From Pseudomonas sp. DG56-2 (GTDB lineage: Bacteria; Pseudomonadota; Gammaproteobacteria; Pseudomonadales; Pseudomonadaceae): a stretch of DNA of 64,000 nt. Both the position numbers and the translations under genes were made by a program. Every line of letters begins with the position of its first letter. Position 1 is the first letter of the stretch. The stretch is taken from contig NZ_CP032311.1 of assembly GCF_004803755.1 (NCBI RefSeq), positions 2,062,501 to 2,126,500 on the forward strand, in the 5' to 3' direction. The notes beneath the pieces were generated by a model that worked only from the letters and a program-made list of their open reading frames with translations, was not told the DNA's origin and searched no databases. Below are positions 45,912 through 56,659 of this stretch, in pieces.

Positions 45912-46089
45912 TGTGCGAGTAGCGTTCGAACACCTGGTCGACGAAACTGCGCGCGGCCTCATTGCCCAGGTCTTTGACCAATAGGTCAATGGCAATCAGC
46001 ATCAGTTCCTCAGCGCTGGCGGGGCTATAGGCGCTTTGGCCTTCGGCCCACTTGACCTTGATGTCGGCATCGATGATGTGGCTTGTCAT
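45883..46089 (-). CDS. Small hypothetical protein (68 aa)
   Basis: 68 residues from ATG 46089 (GGAAATGCTC upstream; the longer frame to 46227 lacks a convincing start). Helical; EELMLIAIDLLVKDLGNEAA recalls small Pseudomonas proteins of unknown role. Its 3' end overlaps the nucleoside hydrolase by 29 bp in antisense. Confidence 0.55.
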   Translation of the reverse strand: MTSHIIDADIKVKWAEGQSAYSPASAEELMLIAIDLLVKDLGNEAARSFVDQVFERYSHTTPDVQAVY

Positions 46090-46278
46090 GAGCATTTCCA
46101 AAAAATAACTGCGCGCTGTGGGTTCAAATGCCGGGCCCTGGCGTTTGAAGAGGGAGGCGTGACTGCTCTCCGCCCAAGGTTGCAGTAGAGCATGTCCAGC
46201 GTGCTCAAGGCACTGCGACTTAGGCATAAGCGCGGGGGCGTGGCAAACTAACGGTTTTCAGCTTGGCGGAACAGTGCT

Positions 46279-46581
46279 GTGCAGATCGATTTGAGCAACC
46301 CCGAACAGTTCACCATCGAGACGGTACGCTACATGCTTGCTGCCGGTAGCAATGCGGTACACAACCAGTTGCGGGTCAGCCGCGATGGCATTGCCTGGCT
46401 GTCACAGGTTGTAGGTGGACGTGATCTGGATGGCCTGGCCTTTCGTCTGGAAACCTGGGCGGCCGGTTCAGGCTGCGTGGGGGAGCAGGCGGCAGCAGAT
46501 GAGCGCTGGGTGTTGCAGGTGTTCAACGTTTTGAGCAGCAACTGGCCAAAACCGGCGAGTGATTACATTGACCTGTACTGA
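46279..46581 (+). CDS. Hypothetical protein (100 aa)
   Basis: 100 residues from GTG 46279. Soluble, mixed; ends LSSNWPKPASDYIDLY. Family not recognised. Divergent from 45883-46089. Confidence 0.6.
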   Translation: MQIDLSNPEQFTIETVRYMLAAGSNAVHNQLRVSRDGIAWLSQVVGGRDLDGLAFRLETWAAGSGCVGEQAAADERWVLQVFNVLSSNWPKPASDYIDLY

Positions 46582-46725
46582 GTGCCAAGGCACTTTGTGC
46601 AAAATTCCGTGACGATTAGGTTTTTACCTGAGCGCGCTGGCTCAGGCAGACTTGACGGGTTTTGCAACGAAAAATCAGCGAGGCTGTCACAGAGGCAGCA
46701 GCATTCCGTTTTTTAAGGAGGATTC

Positions 46726-47037
46726 ATGTTCCGTGCATCACTGATGAGCCTGGTAGCAGTTGCCGTATTGGCCGGTTGCAGTACTGGCGGTTCGTCGTCC
46801 AAGACCCCGGAGGCTGCGGTGGCGAACAACGACGGCCGCTGTCAGGCAAGCGGCGCCGAATTCGCCGTCGGCAAGCAAGCAACGCCAGCTTTGGTCGAGC
46901 AAGCGCGCAAGGCCAGCGGATCGCAAATGGCACATGCGCTTGGCCCGAATGATGTCATGACCATGGACTACCGCTCCGAGCGCCTGAATTTGCACACCAA
47001 TGCCCAGGGTGTGGTTATCAGCGTTAACTGCGGCTGA
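46726..47037 (+). CDS. Lipoprotein, peptidase-inhibitor I78-like
   Basis: 103 residues with AAGGAGG upstream. Lipobox VLAGCS (Cys 18). The ~65-residue core (CQASGAEFAVGKQATPALVE, then GPNDVMTMDYRSERLNLHTN ending SVNCG) fits the I78 inhibitor family, small periplasmic serine-protease inhibitors with a Cys pair. Own terminator downstream. Confidence 0.78.
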   Translation: MFRASLMSLVAVAVLAGCSTGGSSSKTPEAAVANNDGRCQASGAEFAVGKQATPALVEQARKASGSQMAHALGPNDVMTMDYRSERLNLHTNAQGVVISVNCG

Positions 47038-47057
47038 TTTCGGTTTCCCGCAGGCAC

Positions 47058-47088
47058 AAAAAAACCCGTCACGTGGACGGGTTTTTTT
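47058..47088. terminator. Bidirectional terminator between I78 lipoprotein and csp gene
   Basis: 13-bp arms with A-run and T-run (AAAAAAACCCGTC/GACGGGTTTTTTT), serving both convergent genes. Confidence 0.9.
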
Positions 47089-47101
47089 ATTCGGTCAGAG
47101 C

Positions 47102-47314
47102 TTACTCTGGACGAACTTGTGCAGCCTGCATGCCCTTCTGGCCTTTTTCGGCAACGAAGGAAACGGTCTGGCCTTCTTTCAGGCTTTTGAAACCGTCAGA
47201 TTCGATAGCCTTGAAGTGAACGAACAGGTCGTCGCCGCCACCTTGTGGAGTGATGAAGCCGAAGCCTTTCTCATCGTTGAACCATTTTACGGTGCCGGTT
47301 TGGCGATTAGACAT
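47102..47314 (-). CDS. Cold-shock protein (CspA family)
   Basis: 70 residues from ATG 47314. Full cold-shock domain: [18 protein letters not shown] (RNP1) and DLFVHFKAI (RNP2). Single-stranded nucleic-acid chaperone. The Pseudomonas paralogues are close to each other, so capB/cspA/cspD cannot be separated by eye. Confidence 0.93.
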   Translation of the reverse strand: MSNRQTGTVKWFNDEKGFGFITPQGGGDDLFVHFKAIESDGFKSLKEGQTVSFVAEKGQKGMQAAQVRPE

Positions 47315-47473
47315 GGGTGTATCTCCAGGAAACATGATTTTCGGTAGTGCGGTGTTGCCGAGGCCAACAGGGTGCACGCGACCATCATAGTATAAATATG
47401 GGCTTGTAGCCCCTTTTACCTTCGCAGATTGCTGATCTGGAGCAATTTAGCGATGGATTATCCGGCCAAAGGC

Positions 47474-47770
47474 CTATTTTTTCGGGCCGCAGACCGCTGC
47501 GACTTTTTCTTGCGCGCGCTTCATTACGCTTGCATCTACGCCATCCTGCAGGGTGTCGAGGTCCTTGATCTCTTCATCGCTAAGGTTTTTTTCGAGCACG
47601 TCTCCGGCGCATTTGCAGTGCATTTGGGCTTTGTCCTGGGTCAGGCCTTGCTTCTGTGCCTGAGCCACACAGGATGCCTGGTAATCGGCAGGTAGCTGGC
47701 CGGCATTGGCGCCCATCGGCAGTAACAGGGCAGAAGCAGCCGCCAGGGCCAGAAAAGACGGAAGTCGCAT
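47474..47770 (-). CDS. Secreted four-cysteine hypothetical protein
   Basis: 98 residues from ATG 47770 (AAGGAG upstream). Signal peptide LALAAASALLLPMGANA. Mature part has four cysteines (SCVAQAQ, HCKCAGD, VCGPK) suggesting two disulfides or a metal site. Unknown family. Confidence 0.65.
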   Translation of the reverse strand: MRLPSFLALAAASALLLPMGANAGQLPADYQASCVAQAQKQGLTQDKAQMHCKCAGDVLEKNLSDEEIKDLDTLQDGVDASVMKRAQEKVAAVCGPKK

Positions 47771-48096
47771 AGCCAAACACTCCTTGGGGTCTAGTTTCAC
47801 AAGAGTAGGTCGCTTCAGAAACTCTGAGCGGAAAATTTCCCCTCAAGTTCCCCTCAGTCGCCGCTAAGCTTTGTGCTAGCATGCCTAGCTTGAAATTGCC
47901 GCCAGCTTTTACCTACGGCTTGTGGCTTGCAATTCTCTTTTTATTCCAGTCACTCTGGTTCGTTCCCTGACAGGCTTTCGGGCTTCTGCCACTGTGAGGC
48001 AGGCTTTGCTTGTGCAAAGACAGGGGCGGATCTTGTACTGGCTCATCCCAACCCACGTGACCTTTGGTAGGGGTCACCACTAGGAGAGGAGGCGCC
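47771..48096. other. thrS leader and upstream region
   Basis: About 326 bp without a gene. A short hairpin GTGACC/GGTCAC (48057-48077) lies directly before the thrS RBS and might take part in translational control by threonyl-tRNA synthetase, but I see no tRNA mimic. Confidence 0.4.
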
Positions 48097-50019
48097 ATGC
48101 CCATCATTACTCTTCCCGATGGCAGTCAACGTTCGTTCGACAAGGCCGTGTCCGTAGCCGAAGTCGCCGCATCCATTGGTGCAGGCTTGGCCAAGGCCAC
48201 CGTAGCCGGCAAGGTCGACGGCAAGCTGGTAGATGCCAGTGATCTGATCGAACACGACGCCAAGCTGCAAATCATTACACCCAAGGACGAAGAGGGGCTG
48301 GAGATTATCCGTCACTCGTGCGCCCACCTGGTTGGCCACGCAGTCAAGCAGTTGTACCCGACCGCCAAAATGGTTATCGGTCCGGTCATCGACGAAGGCT
48401 TCTACTACGACATCGCCTACGAACGTCCTTTCACGCCTGAAGACATGGCTGCCATCGAGCAGCGTATGCAGCAGCTGATCGACACCGACTACGATGTCAT
48501 CAAAAAAGTTACCCCGCGCGCCGAGGTAATCGAGGTCTTCAAGGCTCGCGGTGAGGACTACAAACTGCGCCTGGTCGAAGACATGCCGGATGAACAGGCC
48601 ATGGGCCTGTACTACCACGAAGAATATGTCGACATGTGCCGCGGTCCGCACGTGCCGAACACCCGCTTCCTCAAGTCGTTCAAGCTGACCAAGCTGTCCG
48701 GTGCCTACTGGCGCGGCGATGCCAAGAACGAGCAGTTGCAGCGCGTCTATGGCACTGCCTGGGCCGACAAAAAGCAGCTGGCTGCCTACATTCAGCGCAT
48801 CGAAGAAGCGGAAAAACGCGATCACCGTAAAATCGGCAAGCGCCTGGGGCTGTTCCACCTTCAGGAAGAAGCGCCGGGCATGGTGTTCTGGCACCCTAAC
48901 GGTTGGACGCTGTACCAGGTGCTCGAGCAGTACATGCGCAAGGTGCAACGCGACAACGGCTACCTCGAGATCAAGACCCCGCAGGTTGTCGACCGTTCGT
49001 TGTGGGAGAAGTCTGGTCACTGGGCCAACTACGCCGACAATATGTTCACCACTCAGTCGGAAAACCGCGACTACGCCATCAAGCCGATGAACTGCCCTTG
49101 CCACGTGCAGGTGTTCAATCAGGGCCTGAAGAGCTACCGCGAGTTGCCCCTGCGTCTGGCCGAATTCGGTGCTTGCCACCGCAACGAGCCGTCGGGTGCC
49201 CTGCATGGCATCATGCGCGTGCGTGGCTTTACCCAGGACGATGCGCACATCTTCTGCACTGAAGAACAGATGCAGTCTGAATCTGCGGCGTTCATCAAGC
49301 TGACCATGGATGTCTACGCCGACTTCGGCTTTACCGACGTGGTGATGAAGCTTTCCACTCGCCCTGAAAAGCGTGTCGGCTCTGATGAACTCTGGGATCG
49401 CGCCGAAGCGGCGTTGGCGTCCGCGCTTGACAGCGCTGGTCTGCCATATGACCTGCAGCCGGGCGAAGGCGCGTTCTACGGCCCGAAAATTGAATTCTCG
49501 CTCAAGGATTGCCTCGGTCGTGTCTGGCAGTGTGGTACCCTGCAGCTCGACTTCAACCTGCCGATTCGCCTGGGCGCAGAGTTCGTATCCGAAGATAACG
49601 GCCGCAAGCATCCCGTCATGTTGCACCGTGCCATCCTCGGTTCGTTCGAGCGCTTCGTCGGAATTCTGATCGAGCACTACGAAGGTGCGTTCCCGGCCTG
49701 GCTGGCGCCAACTCAGGCGGTGGTGATGAATATCACCGACAAACAAGCCGAATTTGCTCAACAAGTGGAAAAAACTCTGGCCGAAAGCGGTTTCCGTGCC
49801 AAGTCCGACTTGAGAAATGAGAAAATTGGCTTTAAGATCCGCGAGCATACCTTGCTCAAGGTTCCTTATCTCCTAGTTATCGGGGATCGGGAAGTCGAAA
49901 CGCAAACTGTCGCTGTGCGTACCCGTGAAGGTGCTGACCTGGGCTCAATGCCCGTCGCCGAGTTCGCGGACTTGCTCGCGCAAGCGGTTTCCCGGCGTGG
50001 TCGCCAAGATTCGGAGTAA
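48097..50019 (+). CDS. thrS: Threonyl-tRNA synthetase
   Basis: 640 residues from ATG 48097 (GGAGAGGAGG upstream; an upstream GTG extends the ORF but not the family match). TGS domain ([20 protein letters not shown]), editing domain with [16 protein letters not shown], catalytic core with class II motifs ([56 protein letters not shown]) and anticodon-binding C-terminus. Cytoplasmic. Head of the translation block; its stop overlaps the probable infC start. Confidence 0.97.
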   Translation: MPIITLPDGSQRSFDKAVSVAEVAASIGAGLAKATVAGKVDGKLVDASDLIEHDAKLQIITPKDEEGLEIIRHSCAHLVGHAVKQLYPTAKMVIGPVIDEGFYYDIAYERPFTPEDMAAIEQRMQQLIDTDYDVIKKVTPRAEVIEVFKARGEDYKLRLVEDMPDEQAMGLYYHEEYVDMCRGPHVPNTRFLKSFKLTKLSGAYWRGDAKNEQLQRVYGTAWADKKQLAAYIQRIEEAEKRDHRKIGKRLGLFHLQEEAPGMVFWHPNGWTLYQVLEQYMRKVQRDNGYLEIKTPQVVDRSLWEKSGHWANYADNMFTTQSENRDYAIKPMNCPCHVQVFNQGLKSYRELPLRLAEFGACHRNEPSGALHGIMRVRGFTQDDAHIFCTEEQMQSESAAFIKLTMDVYADFGFTDVVMKLSTRPEKRVGSDELWDRAEAALASALDSAGLPYDLQPGEGAFYGPKIEFSLKDCLGRVWQCGTLQLDFNLPIRLGAEFVSEDNGRKHPVMLHRAILGSFERFVGILIEHYEGAFPAWLAPTQAVVMNITDKQAEFAQQVEKTLAESGFRAKSDLRNEKIGFKIREHTLLKVPYLLVIGDREVETQTVAVRTREGADLGSMPVAEFADLLAQAVSRRGRQDSE

Positions 50020-50570
50020 TTATTATTAAGCGTGATATGAGACAAGACAAACGAGCTGTACCGAAGGCCCCGATCAACGAGAATATCTCGGCACTCGAGG
50101 TTCGGTTAATTGGCGTTGACGGCGAGCAGTTGGGCATCGTCTCGATTGGTGAAGCGCTTCGTATCGCTGAAGAAGCGAAGCTGGATCTGGTAGAAATTTC
50201 TGCTGATGCCGTACCTCCTGTCTGCAAAGTCATGGATTACGGCAAGAGCCTGTTCGAAAAGAAGAAGCAACAGGCCGCGGCGAAGAAGAACCAGAAAGTC
50301 ATCCAGATCAAAGAAATCAAGTTTCGTCCAGGGACGGAGGAAGGGGATTACCAGGTAAAACTACGCAACCTGGTACGTTTCCTTAGTGATGGGGACAAGA
50401 CCAAAATCTCTCTGAGATTCCGTGGTCGTGAGATGGCCCACCAGGAGCTGGGTATGGAACTGTTGAAGCGGATCGAAGCTGATCTGGCCGAATACGGAAC
50501 CGTCGAACAGCATCCGAAGATGGAAGGACGCCAGCTTTTGATGGTCATCGCCCCCAAGAAAAAGAAATAA
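50019..50570 (+). CDS. infC: Translation initiation factor IF-3
   Basis: IF-3 sequence is certain ([18 protein letters not shown], then [20 protein letters not shown] and IAPKKKK). The start is a judgement: three ATT codons (50019, 50022, 50025) precede the first ATG at 50037. I choose ATT 50019, giving 183 residues as in other pseudomonads, overlapping the thrS stop (GGAG at 50013). ATT 50025 has better spacing, and ATG 50037 would give 177 residues. The rare ATT start is the classical basis of IF-3 autoregulation. Confidence 0.93.
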   Translation: MIIKRDMRQDKRAVPKAPINENISALEVRLIGVDGEQLGIVSIGEALRIAEEAKLDLVEISADAVPPVCKVMDYGKSLFEKKKQQAAAKKNQKVIQIKEIKFRPGTEEGDYQVKLRNLVRFLSDGDKTKISLRFRGREMAHQELGMELLKRIEADLAEYGTVEQHPKMEGRQLLMVIAPKKKK

Positions 50571-50630
50571 CCACCAGGGCACGGCAGGCCTTGCGGTTAT
50601 GTTTATCAACTGAATGCGGAGTATCCGAAC

Positions 50631-50825
50631 ATGCCAAAAATGAAAACCAAAAGCGGTGCAGCCAAGCGTTTCTTGAAAACGGCTAACGGCATCAAGCACA
50701 AACACGCTTTCAAGAGCCACATCCTGACCAAAATGTCGACCAAGCGTAAGCGTCAACTTCGTGGTAGCAGCTTGCTGCACCCGTCGGACGTGGCAAAAGT
50801 CGAGCGCATGCTGCGCCTTCGTTAA
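50631..50825 (+). CDS. rpmI: 50S ribosomal protein L35
   Basis: 64 residues, basic, [20 protein letters not shown] at the N-terminus and [20 protein letters not shown] centrally, full length. Between infC and rplT as in all bacteria of this group. Confidence 0.97.
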   Translation: MPKMKTKSGAAKRFLKTANGIKHKHAFKSHILTKMSTKRKRQLRGSSLLHPSDVAKVERMLRLR

Positions 50826-50854
50826 TTTTTGGTTCTAGATAGAGGAAGTTACTC

Positions 50855-51211
50855 ATGGCTCGTGTAAAGCGTGGCGTCATCGCTCGTAAGCGTCACAAGA
50901 AAATTCTGAAACTGGCTAAAGGCTACTACGGCGCACGCTCGCGCGTATTCCGTGTTGCCAAGCAAGCGGTCATCAAGGCAGGCCAATACGCCTACCGCGA
51001 CCGTCGTCAGAAAAAACGTCAGTTCCGCGCTCTGTGGATCGCTCGTATCAACGCTGGTGCGCGTATCAACGGTCTGTCCTACAGCCGCCTGATCGCTGGC
51101 CTGAAAAAAGCGTCGATCGAAATCGACCGTAAGGTTCTGGCTGATCTGGCAGTGAACGAAAAAGCGGCGTTTGCTGCGATTGTCGAGAAAGCTAAAGCCT
51201 CGCTGGCTTAA
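50855..51211 (+). CDS. rplT: 50S ribosomal protein L20
   Basis: 118 residues, very basic ([52 protein letters not shown]). Early 50S assembly protein which in enterics also represses its own operon by binding the transcript. Confidence 0.97.
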   Translation: MARVKRGVIARKRHKKILKLAKGYYGARSRVFRVAKQAVIKAGQYAYRDRRQKKRQFRALWIARINAGARINGLSYSRLIAGLKKASIEIDRKVLADLAVNEKAAFAAIVEKAKASLA

Positions 51212-51256
51212 GTACCCCGACAATCACCCGGCGTCATTTCCGGCGCCAGGTGTTAA

Positions 51257-52330
<1,074 letters not shown>

Positions 52331-52366
52331 GTCGCGCACCCGTAACGAATCTTTCAGGAGAGCAGG

Positions 52367-54742
52367 ATGAAATTCAGTGAAAAATGGCTGCGCGGTTGGG
52401 TAAACCCGCAAGTATCCCGCGACGAGCTGGTTGCTCGTCTTTCGATGGCCGGCCTTGAAGTCGACAGCGTAACGCCGGCTGCCGGTCAGTTCAGCGGCAT
52501 CATCGTCGGTGAGGTGCTGAGTACCGAACAACATCCCGACGCTGACAAGTTGCGTGTTTGCCAGGTCAGCAGCGGCAGCGAGACCTTCCAGGTAGTGTGT
52601 GGCGCGCCTAACGTGCGCCCTGGCTTGAAAGTCCCATTTGCCATGATCGGTGCCGAACTGCCAGGTGACTTCAAAATCAAGAAGGCCAAGTTGCGTGGCG
52701 TTGAGTCCAACGGCATGCTGTGCTCGGCTGCAGAACTGCAGATCAGCGAAGAGAATGACGGCCTGTTGGAACTGGCAGCTGATGCACCGGTGGGCGAAGA
52801 CATTCGCGTGTACCTGGACTTGGACGACGCCAGTATCGAGATCGGCTTGACCCCTAACCGGGGCGACTGCCTGTCGGTGGCGGGGCTGGCGCGTGACGTA
52901 GGTGCCTTGTACGACGTGCCGGTCACTCGCCTGGCCGTGCCGGCCGTTGCCGCTGTCCATGATGAAGTGCGTCCAGTTGAAGTTCTGGCGCCCGCTGCCT
53001 GCCCACGTTACCTGGGCCGTGTTATCCGCAACGTCGACCTGTCGCGCCCAACCCCGTTGTGGATGGTTGAGCGTCTGCGTCGCTCCGACGTACGCAGCAT
53101 CGACGCTGCTGTGGACATCACCAACTATGTGATGCTCGAATTGGGCCAGCCGATGCACGCCTTCGATCTCGCCGAAATCAACGGCGGCATCCGTGTGCGC
53201 ATGGCCGAGGAGGGCGAGAAGCTCGTTCTGCTCGATGGTCAGGAAGTGGCGCTGCGTAGCGATACCCTGGTTATTGCCGATCATTCTCGCGCCCTGGCCA
53301 TTGCCGGCGTCATGGGTGGCGAGCACAGTGGTGTATCCGACACCACCCGTGACATCTTCCTTGAAAGCGCTTTCTTCGAGCCGATCTCCGTGGCTGGTAA
53401 AGCGCGTTCATATGGCCTGCACACCGATGCATCGCACCGCTACGAGCGTGGCGTTGACTCGCAGCTGGCTCGCGAAGCCATCGAGCGCGCGACTGCGCTG
53501 CTGCTGGAGATTGTCGGCGGCGAAGCCGGCCCTGTGGTCGATGTCACCAGCGAAGAACACTTGCCGAAGGTTGCGCCGATCATCCTGCGCGCCGAACGCC
53601 TGAGCCAAATGCTGGGCATGGAAATGGCAAGTACTGAGGTCGAGCAGCTGCTCAACGGTCTGGGCCTTGAAACCACCGCTGGAGAAGGGCAGTGGCAGGT
53701 AGAAGTACCAAGCCACCGCTTCGACATCAGCCTGGAAGTCGACCTGATCGAAGAGCTGGCCCGTTTGTACGGCTACAACCGTCTACCGGTTCGTTATCCG
53801 CAAGCACGCCTGGCCCCGCAAGCCAAGGCTGAAGCGCGTGGTGAACTGCCAGCCTTGCGGCGTTTGCTGGTTGCACGCGGCTATCAGGAGGCGATCACCT
53901 ACAGCTTCATCGATCCGAAACTGTTCGAGCTGTTCACGCCAGGTGTGGAACCACTGCTGTTGGCCAATCCAATCTCCAGCGATATGGCGGCTATGCGCGC
54001 TTCGTTGTGGCCTGGCCTGGTCAAGTCGCTGCAGCACAACCTCAATCGTCAGCAGGATCGTGTGCGTCTATTTGAGAGCGGCCTGCGTTTCGTTGGCCAG
54101 TTGGGTGACCTCAAACAGGAGCCTATGCTCGCGGGTGTGGTTTGCGGTAGCCGCCTTCCGGAAGGCTGGGCGAACGGTCGCGACACCATCGACTTCTTCG
54201 ATGTGAAAGCCGACGTTGAAGCTGTGCTGGGCTTCTCTGGCTCACTTGCCGAATTCAGCTTCGTTCCTGGCAAGCACCCTGCGTTGCACCCAGGGCAAAC
54301 TGCTCGCATTGAACGAGATGGTCATGAAGTAGGTTACTTGGGCGCTATCCACCCAGAGCTTGCCAAGACCCTGGGTCTTGATCGTCCGGTATTCGTCTTC
54401 GAGCTGGTACTGGGTGAAGTGGTCGATGGCCGTTTGCCTAAATTCAGCGAGCTGTCGAAATTCCCGGAAGTACGGCGTGACCTGGCCTTGGTTGCAGGAC
54501 ATGATGTTGCTTCGAGCTCGGTGCTTGAAGTAATTCGTGACAATGCAGGTGAATGGCTTACAGACCTCAGGCTGTTTGATGTTTATCAGGGTAAAGGTAT
54601 TGATCCTGATAGAAAAAGCCTTGCCGTAGGCTTGACCTGGCAGCATCCGTCGCGCACTCTTAATGACGAAGAGGTGAATACCGCGACACAAAACATCCTC
54701 ACCTCGCTCGAACAAAGGTTGAACACCACGTTAAGGAAATAG
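52367..54742 (+). CDS. pheT: Phenylalanyl-tRNA synthetase beta subunit
   Basis: 791 residues. N-terminal tRNA-binding (OB) domain with VGEVLSTEQHPDADKLRVCQ, B3/4 editing domain (TNYVMLELGQPMHAFDL), B5 domain, core domain, and the C-terminal anticodon-binding FDX-ACB domain (DLALVAGHDVASSSVLEV). Needed with PheS as a heterotetramer. Starts 37 bp after pheS. Confidence 0.97.
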   Translation: MKFSEKWLRGWVNPQVSRDELVARLSMAGLEVDSVTPAAGQFSGIIVGEVLSTEQHPDADKLRVCQVSSGSETFQVVCGAPNVRPGLKVPFAMIGAELPGDFKIKKAKLRGVESNGMLCSAAELQISEENDGLLELAADAPVGEDIRVYLDLDDASIEIGLTPNRGDCLSVAGLARDVGALYDVPVTRLAVPAVAAVHDEVRPVEVLAPAACPRYLGRVIRNVDLSRPTPLWMVERLRRSDVRSIDAAVDITNYVMLELGQPMHAFDLAEINGGIRVRMAEEGEKLVLLDGQEVALRSDTLVIADHSRALAIAGVMGGEHSGVSDTTRDIFLESAFFEPISVAGKARSYGLHTDASHRYERGVDSQLAREAIERATALLLEIVGGEAGPVVDVTSEEHLPKVAPIILRAERLSQMLGMEMASTEVEQLLNGLGLETTAGEGQWQVEVPSHRFDISLEVDLIEELARLYGYNRLPVRYPQARLAPQAKAEARGELPALRRLLVARGYQEAITYSFIDPKLFELFTPGVEPLLLANPISSDMAAMRASLWPGLVKSLQHNLNRQQDRVRLFESGLRFVGQLGDLKQEPMLAGVVCGSRLPEGWANGRDTIDFFDVKADVEAVLGFSGSLAEFSFVPGKHPALHPGQTARIERDGHEVGYLGAIHPELAKTLGLDRPVFVFELVLGEVVDGRLPKFSELSKFPEVRRDLALVAGHDVASSSVLEVIRDNAGEWLTDLRLFDVYQGKGIDPDRKSLAVGLTWQHPSRTLNDEEVNTATQNILTSLEQRLNTTLRK

Positions 54743-54745
54743 CGT

Positions 54746-55048
54746 ATGGGTGCTCTGACGAAAGCTGAGATGGCCGAACGGCTGTACGAGGAGCTGGGCC
54801 TGAACAAGCGTGAAGCCAAGGAATTGGTTGAGCTGTTCTTTGAGGAAATCAGGCACGCTCTAGAAGACAACGAGCAGGTCAAATTGTCCGGATTCGGCAA
54901 TTTTGACCTGCGTGACAAGCGCCAGCGGCCGGGCCGCAACCCCAAGACGGGGGAAGAGATCCCGATCACGGCGCGTCGAGTCGTCACCTTTCGTCCAGGG
55001 CAGAAGTTGAAAGCCCGAGTTGAGGCATATGCTGGAACCAAGTCATAA
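54746..55048 (+). CDS. ihfA: Integration host factor alpha subunit
   Basis: 100 residues, HU/IHF fold: [20 protein letters not shown], then [20 protein letters not shown] (DNA-bending arm with the conserved Pro in RPGRNPKTG) and [13 protein letters not shown]. Partner IhfB is not in the window. Starts 4 bp after pheT. Confidence 0.96.
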   Translation: MGALTKAEMAERLYEELGLNKREAKELVELFFEEIRHALEDNEQVKLSGFGNFDLRDKRQRPGRNPKTGEEIPITARRVVTFRPGQKLKARVEAYAGTKS

Positions 55049-55385
55049 CGACGAGCTTCCGCCGATTCCAGGCAAACGCTACTTCACCATTGGTGAAGTA
55101 AGCGAGCTTTGTGCGGTTAAACCGCACGTGCTCCGCTACTGGGAGCAGGAGTTCCCGCAACTCAACCCGGTGAAGCGCCGCGGCAATCGACGGTACTATC
55201 AGCGCCAGGATGTGCTGATGATCCGCCAGATCCGCGCGCTGCTGTACGACCAGGGCTTCACCATCGGCGGGGCGCGCTTGCGCCTCTCTGGCGATGAAGC
55301 CAAGGACGACACCACCCAGTACAAGCAGCTGATTCGGCAGATGATTGTCGAGCTGGAAGATGTTTTGGTGGTGCTGAAGAAGTAG
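55029..55385 (+). CDS. MerR-family transcriptional regulator
   Basis: 118 residues from ATG 55029, overlapping ihfA by 20 bp. MerR helix-turn-helix: [60 protein letters not shown]. Short, lacking a long effector domain. Conserved in this position downstream of ihfA in pseudomonads; regulon not known to me. Confidence 0.9.
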   Translation: MLEPSHNDELPPIPGKRYFTIGEVSELCAVKPHVLRYWEQEFPQLNPVKRRGNRRYYQRQDVLMIRQIRALLYDQGFTIGGARLRLSGDEAKDDTTQYKQLIRQMIVELEDVLVVLKK

Positions 55386-55490
55386 TCTGAATCGGACCGA
55401 GGATTGTGGAAAAAATGCTTCCATAATTCAAAAGGTTAGGGTACATTCTTCAACGTTCTCAGCAACTAGGGGAACTGCTTCAAGCCCAGT

Positions 55491-55567
55491 CGGGGCGTAG
55501 CGCAGCCCGGTAGCGCACTTGCATGGGGTGCAAGGGGTCGAGTGTTCGAATCACTCCGTCCCGACCA
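55491..55567 (+). tRNA. tRNA-Pro (anticodon GGG)
   Basis: 77 nt with CCA. The acceptor CGGGGCG pairs with CGTCCCG (one G-T). The anticodon loop ATGGGGT gives GGG. The T-loop is TTCGAAT. An integrase stub follows, so the 3' end is a probable island integration site. Confidence 0.95.
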
Positions 55568-55583
55568 TATATTTCAACGACTT

Positions 55584-55610
55584 AGCCACCTTCGGGTGGC
55601 TTTGTTGTTT
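55584..55610 (+). terminator. Terminator of tRNA-Pro
   Basis: AGCCACC/GGTGGCT hairpin with a TTCG loop, followed by TTGTTGTTT. Confidence 0.85.
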
Positions 55611-55649
55611 CTGGCCTCAGTGACTTTTCGAGTGATTTGGCCTTTTTCT

Positions 55650-55952
55650 TCATCCCGATCTCCTCTTCAGAATCGTCAGCACTGGTCCGCGCGAATCAGT
55701 GGCTGATACCATGTTTGCCGCCTCGATCAACTGGCCCAGCTCGGCACCCGAGTATTGACTGGTGATGCTGCCGTTCTTGTGCCCGAGCAATGCCTTGCGG
55801 TCTTCCTCGGTTACACCAGCTGCTTTCAGGCGACGACCGAAAGTGTGCTTTAGATCGTGAATCCTGATGGAAGCGTACCCAGGGTGAGCCTGGAGGTGAA
55901 GGTGAGGGCGCTGCTGGCTGAACGTCGGCAGCGAGCTGGCTATGAAAAGCTA
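55650..55952 (-). pseudogene. Integrase C-terminal remnant next to tRNA-Pro
   Basis: The frame from 55877 leftward reads IRIHDLKHTFGRRLKAAGVT, then ALLGHKNGSITSQYSGAELG and a normal stop at 55650: box II (HxxxHTFGRR), the LLGH motif and the catalytic Tyr of a tyrosine recombinase. Upstream coding continues only to a TAG near 55955 with unrelated sequence, so the N-terminal part is lost. Orientation toward the tRNA fits a tRNA-targeting integrase. Confidence 0.7.
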
Positions 55953-56010
55953 CTAGAGGCCTCCATCGGATCTTGTCGCTAGCTTCCCTGCCAAAGCCAT
56001 AAGATGTTGT

Positions 56011-56277
56011 TCATTGACCGTAGGCTTGGATCAGCCCTGCTGCTTGCTCATGCTTGAGCTTGGCAGCGTCGTATACGAAGTAAAGGTAACCATGTTTCGG
56101 GATATTTAGATAAGACATCACAGGTTTCACTGTCTCGTATACCCCAAGCACCGCGATAACTCGCTCACAATATGGAGTTGCGGATGACTTGGTGCCCTCG
56201 ACAGCCGCATATCCATGGTGTCGGACGCTATCAGCAGCGTTATAGGGGTTCTCGTCCGGCCTGAAGATCCTTGGCAT
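56011..56277 (-). CDS. Hypothetical protein (88 aa)
   Basis: 88 residues, soluble. Central block ERVIAVLGVYETVKPVMSYL and C-terminal YDAAKLKHEQAAGLIQAYGQ. No clear RBS; may be a fragment of a longer island gene. No family recognised. Confidence 0.4.
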   Translation of the reverse strand: MPRIFRPDENPYNAADSVRHHGYAAVEGTKSSATPYCERVIAVLGVYETVKPVMSYLNIPKHGYLYFVYDAAKLKHEQAAGLIQAYGQ

Positions 56278-56380
56278 TTTTTCTCGCAGCGTTTGATGGG
56301 GGGCTTTACGCTATCACTGAATCGCCCCTGGTTTCGTAGACACCTCCAAGCCTCATAATGAGGCCCAGATAGGAGGTGCC

Positions 56381-56659
56381 ATGAGTCGTCAGCGTTACCC
56401 CGAAGAATTCAAGATCGAAGCGGTCAAGCAAGTGACCGAAAAAGGCAAACCTGTCGCCGAGGTCGCCCAGCGCCTGGGCATGTCCGTGCACAGCCTTTAC
56501 GCCTGGATCAAGGTCTACAGCAAGCCCCAAGAGCAGCGTCAGCAAGACAATGATCAGCAGGCTGAACTGCGCAAGCTGCGCGCTGAACTCAAGCGGGTGA
56601 CAGAAGAGCGAGACATATTAAAGAAGGCCGCCGCGTACTTTGCCAAGGAGTGCGGCTGA
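56381..56659 (+). CDS. IS3-family transposase OrfA
   Basis: 92 residues, helix-turn-helix (YPEEFKIEAVKQVTEKGKPV, AEVAQRLGMSVHSLYAWIKV), then a leucine-zipper-like coiled coil (LRKLRAELKRVTEERDILKK). Overlaps orfB, which is in the -1 frame, so the full transposase is probably made by -1 frameshifting near the ILKKAAAYF codons. Confidence 0.92.
   Translation: MSRQRYPEEFKIEAVKQVTEKGKPVAEVAQRLGMSVHSLYAWIKVYSKPQEQRQQDNDQQAELRKLRAELKRVTEERDILKKAAAYFAKECG

Noticed and set aside
48043..49848. 601-codon ORF on the minus strand inside thrS
   Set aside because: It is the antisense shadow of the highly conserved thrS gene; it has no RBS and no family motifs.
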